Source: Sphingomonas sp. BAUL-RG-20F-R05-02
Lineage (GTDB): Bacteria; Pseudomonadota; Alphaproteobacteria; Sphingomonadales; Sphingomonadaceae
Length of the DNA: 64,000 nucleotides
Direction of reading: 5' to 3'
Assembly (NCBI RefSeq): GCF_022662305.1
Contig: NZ_JAKNQH010000001.1
Span: 496,001-560,000, forward strand
Of this stretch, positions 35,158 to 45,451 are shown piece after piece. Positions within the stretch are counted from its first letter, which is position 1. The number at the start of each line of letters is the position of its first letter. The position numbers and the translations under genes are program-made. Under the pieces are notes generated by a model. That model was given only the letters and a program-made list of their open reading frames with translations. It searched no databases and had not been told where the DNA came from.

Positions 35158-36824
35158 GGCGTTTGCGCCTGGTCGGTCGGCGCGGCGGAGTGCGGCGCGA
35201 ACCCTTCCGGGTGATAGCCGTACGGCTTCTCGGTCACGATAGGAGGGCTGGCAAAGTTCTCCGTCGGCGGCGGCGAGCTGGTCTGCCATTCGAGACCGGT
35301 CGCATCATGCGGATTGTCGTCGGCGCGTGGCCCTTTGACGAGGCTCCACGTCAGGTAGAACAGCGGCCAGAGATAGGCGAACGCCAGCACCACCGCTCCG
35401 GTCGAGCTCATCACCTGCCACGGCTGAAACTCGGGTGGGTATTCGTGATAGCGGCGCGGCATTCCCATGTAGCCGAGGATGAATTGCGGGAAGAACGTGA
35501 AGTTGAACCCGAAGAACATGCTCACCGCCGCGAACTTGCCCATCGTTTCCGAATACATCCGTCCGGTGATCTTCGGCCACCAGAAGTGCAGCCCGGCGAA
35601 GAACGCCGATACCGATCCGCCGACCATGATGTAATGGAAATGCGCGGTGACGAAATAGGTGTCGGTCAGCTCGACATCGACCGGCAGACTGGCGAGGAAC
35701 AGCCCGGTCAGCCCGCCCAGCGTGAACAGCCCGACGAAGCCCAACGCGTACAGCATCGGTGTCGAGAACCGGATCTGCCCGCGGTACAAGGTGCCGGTCC
35801 AGTTGAACACCTTGATCGCACTCGGCACCGCGATGACGAAGCTCAAAGCGGAGAAGACGAGGCTCGCGAACGGCGACTGCCCGCTGACAAACATGTGGTG
35901 GCCCCACACCATGAAACCGATCAGCGCGATCATCAGCATTGCGTAGACCATGAATTCATAGCCGAACACGCGACGCCGCGCCTCGCAGGCGATCACCTCG
36001 CTCACCACGCCCATCGCCGGCAAAACCATAATGTAGACGGCGGGGTGGCTGTAGAACCAGAACAGATGCTGGAACAGGATCGGGTCGCCGCCCGATCGCG
36101 GATCGAAGATCGGCATGCCGAATGCACGCTCCGCGAACACCAGCAGCAACGCCATCGCCAGCACTGGCGTCGCCAACACCATGACGAGACTGGTGGTGTA
36201 CATCGACCACGCGAACAGCGGCAGGCGCATCCACGTCATGCCCTTGGCGCGCAGCAGGTGGATGGTGGCGAGGAAATTGATGCCGGTCGCGATCGAAGAA
36301 AAGCCCGCCACAAACACCCCCGCCGCCGCCAGCAGAACATGGCTGTTCGAATACAGGGTGGAGAATGGCGTGTAGAAGGTCCAACCGGTATCCACCCCTC
36401 CGGCAAGCAACGCGAACAAGGTCAGCAGACCGCCCGACAGCCACAGATACCAGCTGAACAGGTTGAGCCTGGGATAGGCCACTTCGTCCGCGCCAATCAT
36501 CAGCGGCAGCAGGAAATTGCCGAGCGTGGTCGGTATCGACGGCACCAGGAAGAACCACACCATGATGACGCCGTGCAGCGTGAACACGCGGTTGTAGGTA
36601 TCCGCGCTGAGCAGATCACCCTTGGGGGTGACGAGTTCGGCCCGGATCAGCGTCGCCGCCGCGCCGCCGAGGAAAAAGAAGAAGGTGATGCCCGCCGCAT
36701 ACAGCAAAGCGATACGCTTGTGATCGGTGGTGAGCAGCCACGAGCGCACAGTGGTACCATTGGTAAGGTAATTGCGCTCACCAGGTTCGCGAGCGAGCAG
36801 GCCGACTTCCGGCGTTTCGGTCAT
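35154..36824 (-). CDS. ctaD: Cytochrome c oxidase subunit I, A2-type (caa3)
   Basis: 556 aa heme-copper oxidase core with 12 helices. Heme a ligand H84 (TLHGVIM), CuB ligands H260 (YSHPAVY) and H309-H310 (WGHHMF), cross-linking Tyr264, and the K-channel lysine in [12 protein letters not shown] are present. The D-channel glutamate of A1 enzymes (GHPEV) is missing: the segment reads YSHPAV, which defines the A2 subtype in the Pereira classification. The D-channel entrance motif reads [11 protein letters not shown], with Glu where A1 enzymes have Asp. Reduces oxygen and pumps protons; partner of the adjacent cytochrome-c-fused subunit II. Confidence 0.95.
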   Translation of the reverse strand: MTETPEVGLLAREPGERNYLTNGTTVRSWLLTTDHKRIALLYAAGITFFFFLGGAAATLIRAELVTPKGDLLSADTYNRVFTLHGVIMVWFFLVPSIPTTLGNFLLPLMIGADEVAYPRLNLFSWYLWLSGGLLTLFALLAGGVDTGWTFYTPFSTLYSNSHVLLAAAGVFVAGFSSIATGINFLATIHLLRAKGMTWMRLPLFAWSMYTTSLVMVLATPVLAMALLLVFAERAFGMPIFDPRSGGDPILFQHLFWFYSHPAVYIMVLPAMGVVSEVIACEARRRVFGYEFMVYAMLMIALIGFMVWGHHMFVSGQSPFASLVFSALSFVIAVPSAIKVFNWTGTLYRGQIRFSTPMLYALGFVGLFTLGGLTGLFLASLPVDVELTDTYFVTAHFHYIMVGGSVSAFFAGLHFWWPKITGRMYSETMGKFAAVSMFFGFNFTFFPQFILGYMGMPRRYHEYPPEFQPWQVMSSTGAVVLAFAYLWPLFYLTWSLVKGPRADDNPHDATGLEWQTSSPPPTENFASPPIVTEKPYGYHPEGFAPHSAAPTDQAQTP

Positions 36825-36873
36825 GCGACCCGCTCCGGCCGTTCGGCACAGCGGGAGGGCGAAAACAGGTCCA

Positions 36874-37788
36874 TCACTTCACCTTGCCCGACTTCAGATA
36901 CGCTACCAGCTTGACCACGTCGTCCTCGCTCGCCGTGCCCTCGTAGGCTGGCATGATCGGCGCATAGCCTGCCACGACCTGCTTCTGCGGCATCAGGATC
37001 GAGTCGCGTAGGTACCCCTCGTCCGCAGTCACGAAGCCACCGCCCGTGATCGGCACCGGCTTGCCGTACAGTCCGGCGAGGCTCGGCGCACGCACCACCG
37101 CCGACCCGCCGTGGCACCCCGAGCACCCCATCTGCACGAACAGCTTGGCACCCTGGTCTGCAAGGCTGTCACCCTGCGGCTGCGCGCTCGACCAGCGCGC
37201 GTAGTCGGCGGCGCTTTGCACGATGATGCCGCCGATCATCCGGCTGTGATCGGTCCCACAGTATTCGGTGCAGAACAGATGATAGGTGCCGACCTTCGAC
37301 GCCTGAAACCACGCTTCGACATAGCGGCCCGGAAGCACGTCCTGCTTGATGCGGAAGGCGGGCACGAAGAAGCTGTGGATCACGTCCTGGCTGGTCATCA
37401 CCAACCGCACCGGCACGCCCACCGGCGCATGCAGCGCGTTGATCTCCCGCGCGCCATTCGGATGTTCTAGCTTCCACATCCATTGCTTTGCGACGACGTG
37501 TATCTCCATCGCGTGCTTGGGCACCTTGAACTGTTCGGTATCAAGAGCAGCGGCGAACCAGAACAGGAAGATGAACACGAACAACGTCGCCGCCGTCCAG
37601 CCGATCTCGATCTCCCCAGACAGTCGCTCGGGAACCGGCCCGCGCGGGACGTTGGTGCCGCGCCGGTAGCGGAAGCTGAACAGCAGCACGAGGGTGCCGA
37701 CGAGCAGCATGATCGCGATCGAAATGCCCGTCAGCATCCAGAAGATGCGGTCCACCTGTGGTGCGAGCGTGGAGGCCTGCTCCATCAT
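36874..37788 (-). CDS. ctaC: Cytochrome c oxidase subunit II fused to cytochrome c (caa3 type)
   Basis: 304 aa. Two helices (about 17-38 and 66-83), a cupredoxin domain with CuA ligands in VIHSFFVP and [12 protein letters not shown], then a C-terminal monoheme cytochrome c with CSGCH near 218 and an axial Met in MPAY near 281. The fused heme domain is the electron entry site of caa3 oxidases. No signal peptide beyond the first helix. It overlaps the SCO gene stop by four bases and is 49 bp from subunit I. Confidence 0.94.
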   Translation of the reverse strand: MMEQASTLAPQVDRIFWMLTGISIAIMLLVGTLVLLFSFRYRRGTNVPRGPVPERLSGEIEIGWTAATLFVFIFLFWFAAALDTEQFKVPKHAMEIHVVAKQWMWKLEHPNGAREINALHAPVGVPVRLVMTSQDVIHSFFVPAFRIKQDVLPGRYVEAWFQASKVGTYHLFCTEYCGTDHSRMIGGIIVQSAADYARWSSAQPQGDSLADQGAKLFVQMGCSGCHGGSAVVRAPSLAGLYGKPVPITGGGFVTADEGYLRDSILMPQKQVVAGYAPIMPAYEGTASEDDVVKLVAYLKSGKVK

Positions 37789-38540
37789 ATCGGCCGCCTC
37801 CGCCTAAACAGGAATATGGCGAGTGCCGCCAGCAGAAGTACGGACAGCGCCTGCATACCGACCACGATCGCCCGCCCGTATGGTCCGTGCGCGGAGGCAA
37901 AGCCGTAGCAGAGGTGCGCCACCCGTTCGGTAAAGCTTGGAGCCGTGGTACCAACAAGTGCGGCCTTCATCGTGGCGGCGGTGAGCGCCATTTCGGGCAA
38001 GAGCGCGCGTAGCCGGCCGTCCGCGCCAAACACATACACGGACGCGTCGTGCGCGAACTGATCGTTGTCCGCATCATAGACATATCCGTAGCCAAGCGCT
38101 TTAGCCGCAGCCGGCGTGGCATCCGCATCGCCGAGCAGCAAGGTGGTGGCGCGGGTGACGCGTGCGTCCACGCTCATCTTCTCACCCATCGCGCGTGCCT
38201 GCGCGGCACCGTCCTTCGGATCGAGGCCGACCACCGCGACGCGGTAATCGGTGCCAGCCTGTAGGCCGGTCTGGGAAAGCGCATTCTGCGTCAGCCGCAG
38301 CCCCGGCGCGCAAATGTGGGCACAGGTATAATCCGCGAAGATCAGTACGAGCGGATGCCCCGCCGCGACCGCGCCGAGCGTGACCTGCCGGCCCGCCAAA
38401 TCGGCAAAGCGCAGGTCCACCGGCAGCGCTGCCTTAATCCCCGGTCGCGCCACTGCGCGGGCGAGTTGATCCGGCGTCAGCGCGGCCGACGCCGGTGCGG
38501 CGGCGAGCAGCATCACGATGGTCAGCAGCCAAGCGATCAT
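37785..38540 (-). CDS. SCO1/SenC copper chaperone for CuA assembly
   Basis: 251 aa. A signal peptide (about 1-19), thioredoxin-like domain with the copper-binding CxxxC as CAHIC near 72, and the third ligand His in NDQFAHDASVYVF. A C-terminal helix (about 225-245) ending RRRRPI anchors it, an extra not found in all SCO proteins. It should load copper into subunit II, encoded directly downstream. The ATG at 38540 overlaps the upstream stop (ATGA); a start three codons earlier is possible. Confidence 0.9.
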   Translation of the reverse strand: MIAWLLTIVMLLAAAPASAALTPDQLARAVARPGIKAALPVDLRFADLAGRQVTLGAVAAGHPLVLIFADYTCAHICAPGLRLTQNALSQTGLQAGTDYRVAVVGLDPKDGAAQARAMGEKMSVDARVTRATTLLLGDADATPAAAKALGYGYVYDADNDQFAHDASVYVFGADGRLRALLPEMALTAATMKAALVGTTAPSFTERVAHLCYGFASAHGPYGRAIVVGMQALSVLLLAALAIFLFRRRRPI

Positions 38541-38824
38541 CGTGGCCATCCTGCGGCGACAACAGCTTGTTTGGCGGCATCGACCTGCGCGTCGGTCCGC
38601 CGCGGTGGCGCAGGGCGAACGGGGTCCATCGCGCCGTCATGCACATAGCTTTCCACGCCGGGGGCGGGGAACGGCGTGACCGGGTGATGGCGAACCGCGA
38701 AATCCCGTTCGTAAAGCCAGCCCGCCGCTGCGACCAGCGCGAGCAACGTCACCGGGATCGCGACCGCAGCGATCATCGCGCGACGCTGCGGCACTTGCCA
38801 GCCCTCCGGAGCATCATCAGCCAT
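38537..38824 (-). CDS. Small single-helix membrane protein of the respiratory operon
   Basis: 95 aa with one membrane helix near 17-36 and a Pro-rich periplasmic tail (RHHPVTPFPAPGVESYVHDG). No family recognised with certainty. GGAG lies eight bases before the ATG at 38824, which overlaps the actF stop. Position between actF and sco suggests an assembly factor or small linker subunit of the complex III/oxidase pair. Confidence 0.7.
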   Translation of the reverse strand: MADDAPEGWQVPQRRAMIAAVAIPVTLLALVAAAGWLYERDFAVRHHPVTPFPAPGVESYVHDGAMDPVRPAPPRRTDAQVDAAKQAVVAAGWPR

Positions 38825-39680
38825 GCGCACGGCTCCACCATCCGACCCCGGCAGCGATCAACGCGAGCCCGGCCGCAGCCGAGAGCCACACCGCGACCCC
38901 ACCGCCGACCCACCAGCCGTTAGTGACGAACAGCGCGATCAGCACCGCCACGCCGGCAGCCCGCTCGCCGCTACGCCCCGGCCGCAGCCTCAGCAAGGCG
39001 ACCGGCGTTGCCAGGCCCGCAATCAGCGCCATCCATACCGCGACCGCACCCCACGGCGAACTGCGCACGACGTAGAAGCCCACCCGCGACGGGAGGTTGC
39101 CGAACCAGAGGATCAGATAATCCATGAAGATCAGATAGCCGAGACCGAGCGCGGCCGCGACCATCAGCTTCGCCATGTCCGCGCGAAACCGCGCGTCACC
39201 ACGCCCCAGCACGAGAACGAGCGCACAGGCGCCCGCGATCTGCTCGACAAACAGCATCATCCCCGCCGACGACACGGTATGGCCCGGCACCTCACCCAGC
39301 AGCCAGTCCATCGCCACGGGGGTGACGAACGCCGCATACAGCGCCAGCATCACTGCCGCGAACGTCACCGAGGCCCCGCCCGCCAGCCGCACGCCGGCAA
39401 AGGCGAGCATTCCGCACGCGATCACCGCGCGTACGCCGACCAGTCCGGGGTTCATCCACAATGCGAGATGCGGCGGCAGCGGTGTCGCCATCTGCGCGAA
39501 GCCAAGTACCGCCGCGCCGACGATCACCAGCCGTGTCGCTGCGGGCGGCGCCAGCGCATCCGTCCACCGCGCGCCTGTCACCCGGCCGATCGCGGCAAGC
39601 AGCACGCCACCGATCAGCGGCGCACTCGCGGTCAGGAACAGCACGCGCCACGCGGCGGCAAGGACGGGGGCGATGCTCAT
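38817..39680 (-). CDS. actF: Alternative complex III subunit ActF-like membrane protein
   Basis: 287 aa integral membrane protein with about eight helices, in the actF position. ActF is normally a second NrfD-like quinone-side subunit of about 400 residues, so this copy is short. Start at 39680 chosen because ATGA overlaps the actE stop; the frame extends 18 codons upstream into actE. Identity rests mainly on gene order and topology. Confidence 0.75.
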   Translation of the reverse strand: MSIAPVLAAAWRVLFLTASAPLIGGVLLAAIGRVTGARWTDALAPPAATRLVIVGAAVLGFAQMATPLPPHLALWMNPGLVGVRAVIACGMLAFAGVRLAGGASVTFAAVMLALYAAFVTPVAMDWLLGEVPGHTVSSAGMMLFVEQIAGACALVLVLGRGDARFRADMAKLMVAAALGLGYLIFMDYLILWFGNLPSRVGFYVVRSSPWGAVAVWMALIAGLATPVALLRLRPGRSGERAAGVAVLIALFVTNGWWVGGGVAVWLSAAAGLALIAAGVGWWSRAHG

Positions 39681-40168
39681 TGCGCCCGTTCCGGCAGGCG
39701 TTGCAAAGCCTTCACGTAAGCCGCGACCGCCCAACGATCGCGCGGATCAACCCGGTCGGCATAGGAATACATCACGCCGTGGCCATGTGTGATGACGTCA
39801 ACGATATAGGCCGGCGGCGCGGCGATCAGTCGCGCGGTGTGGAAGGACGGCGGCTGCGGGAAGCCGCGCCGCACGATCATGCCGTCGCCCCTGCCCTTCG
39901 CGCCGTGACATTCCGTGCAAAAGATTTCGTAGCGCTCCTGTCCACGGTCCATCAGCGCGGCGGTGAGCGGCGGCGGCGTAGCGAGCGCCGCATCTCGCGC
40001 GGCCTGATCCGTCGCTATCGTACCTTCGGGAGGGGCGGCGCGCGGCGGCCCGCCCGGCCACAATGCCTCGCTCGATTGCGGACTGCCTTTCTCCTGCTTC
40101 TGCATCGACAGATCACAGGCGCCAAGCAAAGGCAGCACCAGCACGAGGATGAGCATCGCCGCCCTCAT
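39677..40168 (-). CDS. actE: Alternative complex III monoheme cytochrome c subunit ActE
   Basis: 163 aa lipoprotein: lipobox LLGAC with Cys18, then a cytochrome c domain with CTECH near 84 and an axial Met in GVMYSYADRV near 132. It would face the periplasm and pass electrons from the pentaheme subunit towards the oxidase. Overlaps actD and actF by four bases each. Confidence 0.9.
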   Translation of the reverse strand: MRAAMLILVLVLPLLGACDLSMQKQEKGSPQSSEALWPGGPPRAAPPEGTIATDQAARDAALATPPPLTAALMDRGQERYEIFCTECHGAKGRGDGMIVRRGFPQPPSFHTARLIAAPPAYIVDVITHGHGVMYSYADRVDPRDRWAVAAYVKALQRLPERAQ

Positions 40169-40673
40169 GACGTCACCAGCCTGCTGTGCGTGGCGCCGGC
40201 TTGCGCCATGATCCCCAATACGGTGGTCGCGTCCTGCGCATCGCAGGCGATGGCGAGCACGAACGCGCCCTGGCTGGCGCGCAGCATCTCGTCGATGTCG
40301 AAGGCGTGGTGATGGAGTTTGGTCAGCCCCGCGTTACGGAACAGCATAGCCACGCCGCCAATCGCGCCCGCCAGAGCGCCGACCTCGACCGGTGCGACTA
40401 GGAAGGCGGGCCAACTGAACAGCGGCCGGCCGCCTTCATTGAACGGGTAAGCCCAAACGGCGCTCCAAACCTCGAGCGCGAACAGCGCGATCGCGCCAGC
40501 CAGGCCCACCCAGATCACCGCCGCCCGCACCCCGGCGCGACCGACGCCCTCGCCGAGCGACTCCGCAGCATATGGCAACCACTCGCCAACCACGCGGCGC
40601 CCGTCCGCGACCAGTCGCACGCGTGCGCGCAAATATGGCCCTTCATCTTCGAAACACGCGAGCGCGAGCGCGG

Positions 40674-40677
<4 letters not shown>
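40165..40677 (-). CDS. actD: Alternative complex III subunit ActD (DUF3341)
   Basis: 170 aa DUF3341 protein with two helices (about 60-80 and 95-120) inside soluble ends; FNEGGRPLFSWPAFLVAPVE between them is the conserved block. Structural subunit of the quinol oxidising complex. ATGA overlaps on both sides. Confidence 0.92.
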
Positions 40678-42031
<1,354 letters not shown>

Positions 42032-42032
<1 letters not shown>

Positions 42033-44731
42033 CAGACGTTCTTCCGTTTGGCGAGATAGGTGGTGCGCGGTCGCGTGCCGAGTTCCTCCAGCAGCGCGTA
42101 GTGGCGCGGGTCGGCGCGCGCGGTCTGGATGCTCGCGTCGGCAAGCGTGCCAAAGGTGATCGCGCTTGTTGGGCAGGCAGCCTGACAGGCGGTGACCGGC
42201 GCGGCGGGTGTACCACCGGCATCTGCCTCATGCGTGGCGGTGGCGATACGCTGCACGCAATAGGTGCATTTCTCCATCACCCCGCGCGCGCGGACGGTCA
42301 CATCTGGGTTACGCTGCGCCGTCACCGACGCATCCTCGGCATCGCCCCACAGCGACGCGCCGGCGTAATCTAGGAAGTTGAAGCGGCGCACCTTGTACGG
42401 GCAGTTCGCCTCGCACGTGCGCGTGCCGACGCAGCGGTTGTAAACCTGCACGTTCAACCCCTGCGCATCATGGACCGATGCCTCGACCGGACAGACCGGC
42501 TCGCATGGCGCCGCCTCGCACTGCATGCACGGCACCGGCTGGAAGCCCTCGCCTTCCCCCGTCTGGTAACGGTCCACGCGTAGCCAGTGCATGTCGCGGC
42601 CGACGCTCATCTCGTGCGGGCCGATCGCCGGCACGTTGTTCTCGGCCTGACAGGCCACCACGCAGGCGTTGCAGCCGATGCAAACATCCGTATCGATCGC
42701 CATCGCCCATTGCGGCGGTGCATTGTCCTTCGCGGGCGGGTTCGGCAGCAGCGAGGGGTGCTTGTCCGGCACCGGCATCGCCGCGCCGGGGGCGAGGACG
42801 GGAAACAGCTTTTCGAGTTCACCGGCCAGCGCGAACTGATGTTGCGTGGTGACGACTGCGATGCGGCCTTCCGCCCTGGTGATCTTGAGCGGCGCATGCG
42901 CGTCGAGCACGAACGCGTTGGCGCCGATCCCGTCCGCCACAGCACCAGTGCCGTCGCGGCCATAGCCCGCCAGCAGCGTCGTCACGCCGCGGGCCTGCCC
43001 GGGGACCGCACGTACCGGCAGCGTGATAACGCCGCCACGCTCGATCCGCACCATGTCGCCATCGATCACACCCAGCGCAGCCATGTCGTCGGGGTGCATA
43101 CGCGCGCTCGCCCCCCACACTTCCTTGGTGAGCGGTTCCGGGCATTCCTGCGCCCATGCGTTGGCCGAGAGGCGACCGTCATACAGCGTCGGCGAGGGTA
43201 CGATCGAAAGGCTCGCGGCGGCGGTTGGGATCACCGGCAGCACCAACCTTGCCGCACCCGGTACAACTGGCGCGGCGGCGGTGTCCGGCACGACCCCCGC
43301 CGCCACGACCTTGCGCCAACCGTCCGCGCCAAGGCTCGCCCAAGTCTCACGAACACGCGCATAGCTTTTCGGTGCGGCCGCGGGATCGAGGATCAGGTCG
43401 ACCACATCGCTCGGGCAGCGCGTATCCCACATCGGGCGGATCAGCGGCTGCGCGATGCTGGCGGTACCGTCTGCGGCACGCCAGTCGTGCCAGCCTTCGA
43501 GCGGATGCGACAGGGGCACCTGCCATGTCGCGCGCGCGCTGGTCTCATCCGGAATGCGCACCGCCGCGACAGTGAGCGGCACCTTCGCCATCGCGTCGGC
43601 GAAGCGCAGCCCGGGCGGCGCGGCGTAGCAGGGGTTGGCGTCGATGATGACGAGCGTGTCGATCCGCCCGGCGTGCATGTCGCGCGCGAGCCCGGCCAAC
43701 GCCGCGCGGTGCGGCGTCGCATCGGTGTCGACCGGTGCGAGGTAATCGACCGGTGCGCCGACCTGCGCGTTGAGCCACGCGGCGAAGGCATGGACCTCGG
43801 CCGGCTGGTGATCCCCCGCCAGCACCAGCGGCTTGCCACCGGCGCGCAGCATCGCGGTGGCGGCGATCAGCGCGCGGGCAAGGTCGGACGGCACCGGCGG
43901 GCGCGGCGCATCGGTCAGCGCGGCATGGAGATAGTGACAGGCCAGCGCGATCGCCTGCGGGCCGGCGGGCACGCGCAGGTCCGCCATCGCGCCGCTGATG
44001 CTCGGCGATCCCTCAAACGCGATCATGCGCGGCATCGGCGCGGTCCGCCGCCGCTGCGACCATGCGCGGGCGAGCGCGACCTGCTCCGGCCCCGGTCCGA
44101 GCGGATCGGCATCGAGCAGCAGGATCGCGTCCGCCTCGGCCAAGCGGGGGCGCGCGGTCAGCCGCCGCCCGAACGTAGCTTGCGTGCCGGCGAGCGCGGC
44201 ATCGTCATCAAACGGCTCCCACCGCACGTGGCGCGTGCCCGGCAGCGCCGCCTTAAGCGCCGCAATCCGCGCGAGCATCGTCGGCGAGGTCACGCGCCCG
44301 GTGAGCAGCGCCAACCCCGAACCGCGACGGTGCGCGACACGGCCATAGAGTGCGCGCGCCGCTGCCGGCCAGTTGGATGGACCAGACGGCCCGTTGACTG
44401 CCTGCAGTCGCTGCGGGTCGTAGAGGTCGAGGATTGCGCTTTCGGTGAACACGTCGGTCGCGCCGAGGCTCGCCGGATGCGCGGCAAGCCCCTCCAACTT
44501 CACTGGCCGCTCGTTGACGACCAGCCCTGTCACGCCGCGCGCATAGCCGGCAAGCGGCAGCGCACTTGCATAGCGACGCACCTGTCCCGGCAGCGTGCCG
44601 TCCGGCTGATCGACGAGCGGGTGGATCGTCTCGTCGGGCTTACTGCATGCCGCCACGCTGGCCGCCGCACCCGCCGCGAGCAGTTTGAGCAGCGCGCGCC
44701 GCCCGATCGCATCACCGCCTACCGGTGACAT
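42032..44731 (-). CDS. actB: Alternative complex III molybdopterin-like/iron-sulfur subunit ActB
   Basis: About 899 aa, fused CISM-type subunit. A Tat-like signal (GRRALLKLLAAGAAASVAAC) with a Cys suggests export and lipidation. The N-terminal two thirds is molybdopterin-oxidoreductase-like but, as in known ActB, lacks obvious cofactor ligands. The C-terminal ferredoxin part carries four Cys clusters: CIGCNACVVAC, CMQCEAAPCEPVCP, CVGTRTCEANCP with CTYC, and CQAACP. It should form three [4Fe-4S] and one [3Fe-4S]. The start is either 44731 or 44740, both inside the actA end; I chose the ATG giving the smaller overlap. Confidence 0.93.
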
Positions 44732-45381
44732 GTCGAACAATCGGTGAGGTTGCGCCCCGAATGGACGATCCGCAGCATCGTCTGACGGGCGGCGCTGCGA
44801 TCGGCGTCGGTGCGCTTGTCGTAGGGGGCGGACTGGAAGCGGCGATCAGATGCGACGATCCTGTCCTCGGGCGCGCGATGGCAGTCGAGGCACCATTCCA
44901 TCGTCATTGGCGCGGCCTTCCGGGTGAGCGGCATGCGGCGCAGATCGCCGTGGCACGCCGCACACGGCACGCCATTGTTCACATGCGCGTGATGATCGAA
45001 GTAGACGTAGTCCGGCACCTTGTTGACACGCGCCCAGGCGAGCGGCTTGCCGCTGGCGAGGCTCTCGCGCACCGGCGCAAGCAGGGCGGCGTTGGTCCAG
45101 AGTTGCGAGTGGCAGGTCATGCAGGTGTGCGTCGGCGGCACGCCGGCGTTCGGGCCTTTTTCAACGCCGGTGTGGCAATACCGACAATCGATGCCGAGTT
45201 CCCCTGCATGGTGCTGATGGCTGAACGGCACCGGCTGTTCAACAAACGCGCCCTCGTTCGTGCCCGCATCTGTCCGCGCCACCACCGCTCCAACCAGAAG
45301 CAGCAACGCCGGCACGATCATGATCGCGGCAATCGCAATCCGTGCCAGCGTGTTCGCTCCGGGTTGGAACAGCTGCGGCAT
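44719..45381 (-). CDS. actA: Alternative complex III pentaheme cytochrome c subunit ActA
   Basis: 220 aa with an N-terminal membrane anchor (about 13-35) and exactly five CxxCH motifs: CRYCH, CMTCH, CAACH, CLDCH and CSTCH, spread from about 67 to the C-terminus. It conducts electrons out of the quinol complex. AAGGGGAATA precedes the ATG. First gene of the respiratory operon, 70 bp downstream of treY in the same direction. Confidence 0.93.
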   Translation of the reverse strand: MPQLFQPGANTLARIAIAAIMIVPALLLLVGAVVARTDAGTNEGAFVEQPVPFSHQHHAGELGIDCRYCHTGVEKGPNAGVPPTHTCMTCHSQLWTNAALLAPVRESLASGKPLAWARVNKVPDYVYFDHHAHVNNGVPCAACHGDLRRMPLTRKAAPMTMEWCLDCHRAPEDRIVASDRRFQSAPYDKRTDADRSAARQTMLRIVHSGRNLTDCSTCHR

Positions 45382-45451
45382 TATTCCCCTTGTTCATCCA
45401 ACCCGTCGGCGAAACGACACGCCAGCATTTAAATTGATCCTTTAGCGTGGC

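Noticed and set aside
35163..36914. Long open plus-strand frame (about 580 codons) opposite the oxidase subunit I gene
   Set aside because: It mirrors a high-GC gene, is rich in Arg, His, Gln and Glu and has no family features; subunit I on the other strand has all ligands.
42587..44728. Open plus-strand frame of more than 700 codons opposite actB
   Set aside because: Antisense artefact of GC-rich codon positions; composition is Arg/His-rich and actB has complete iron-sulfur clusters.
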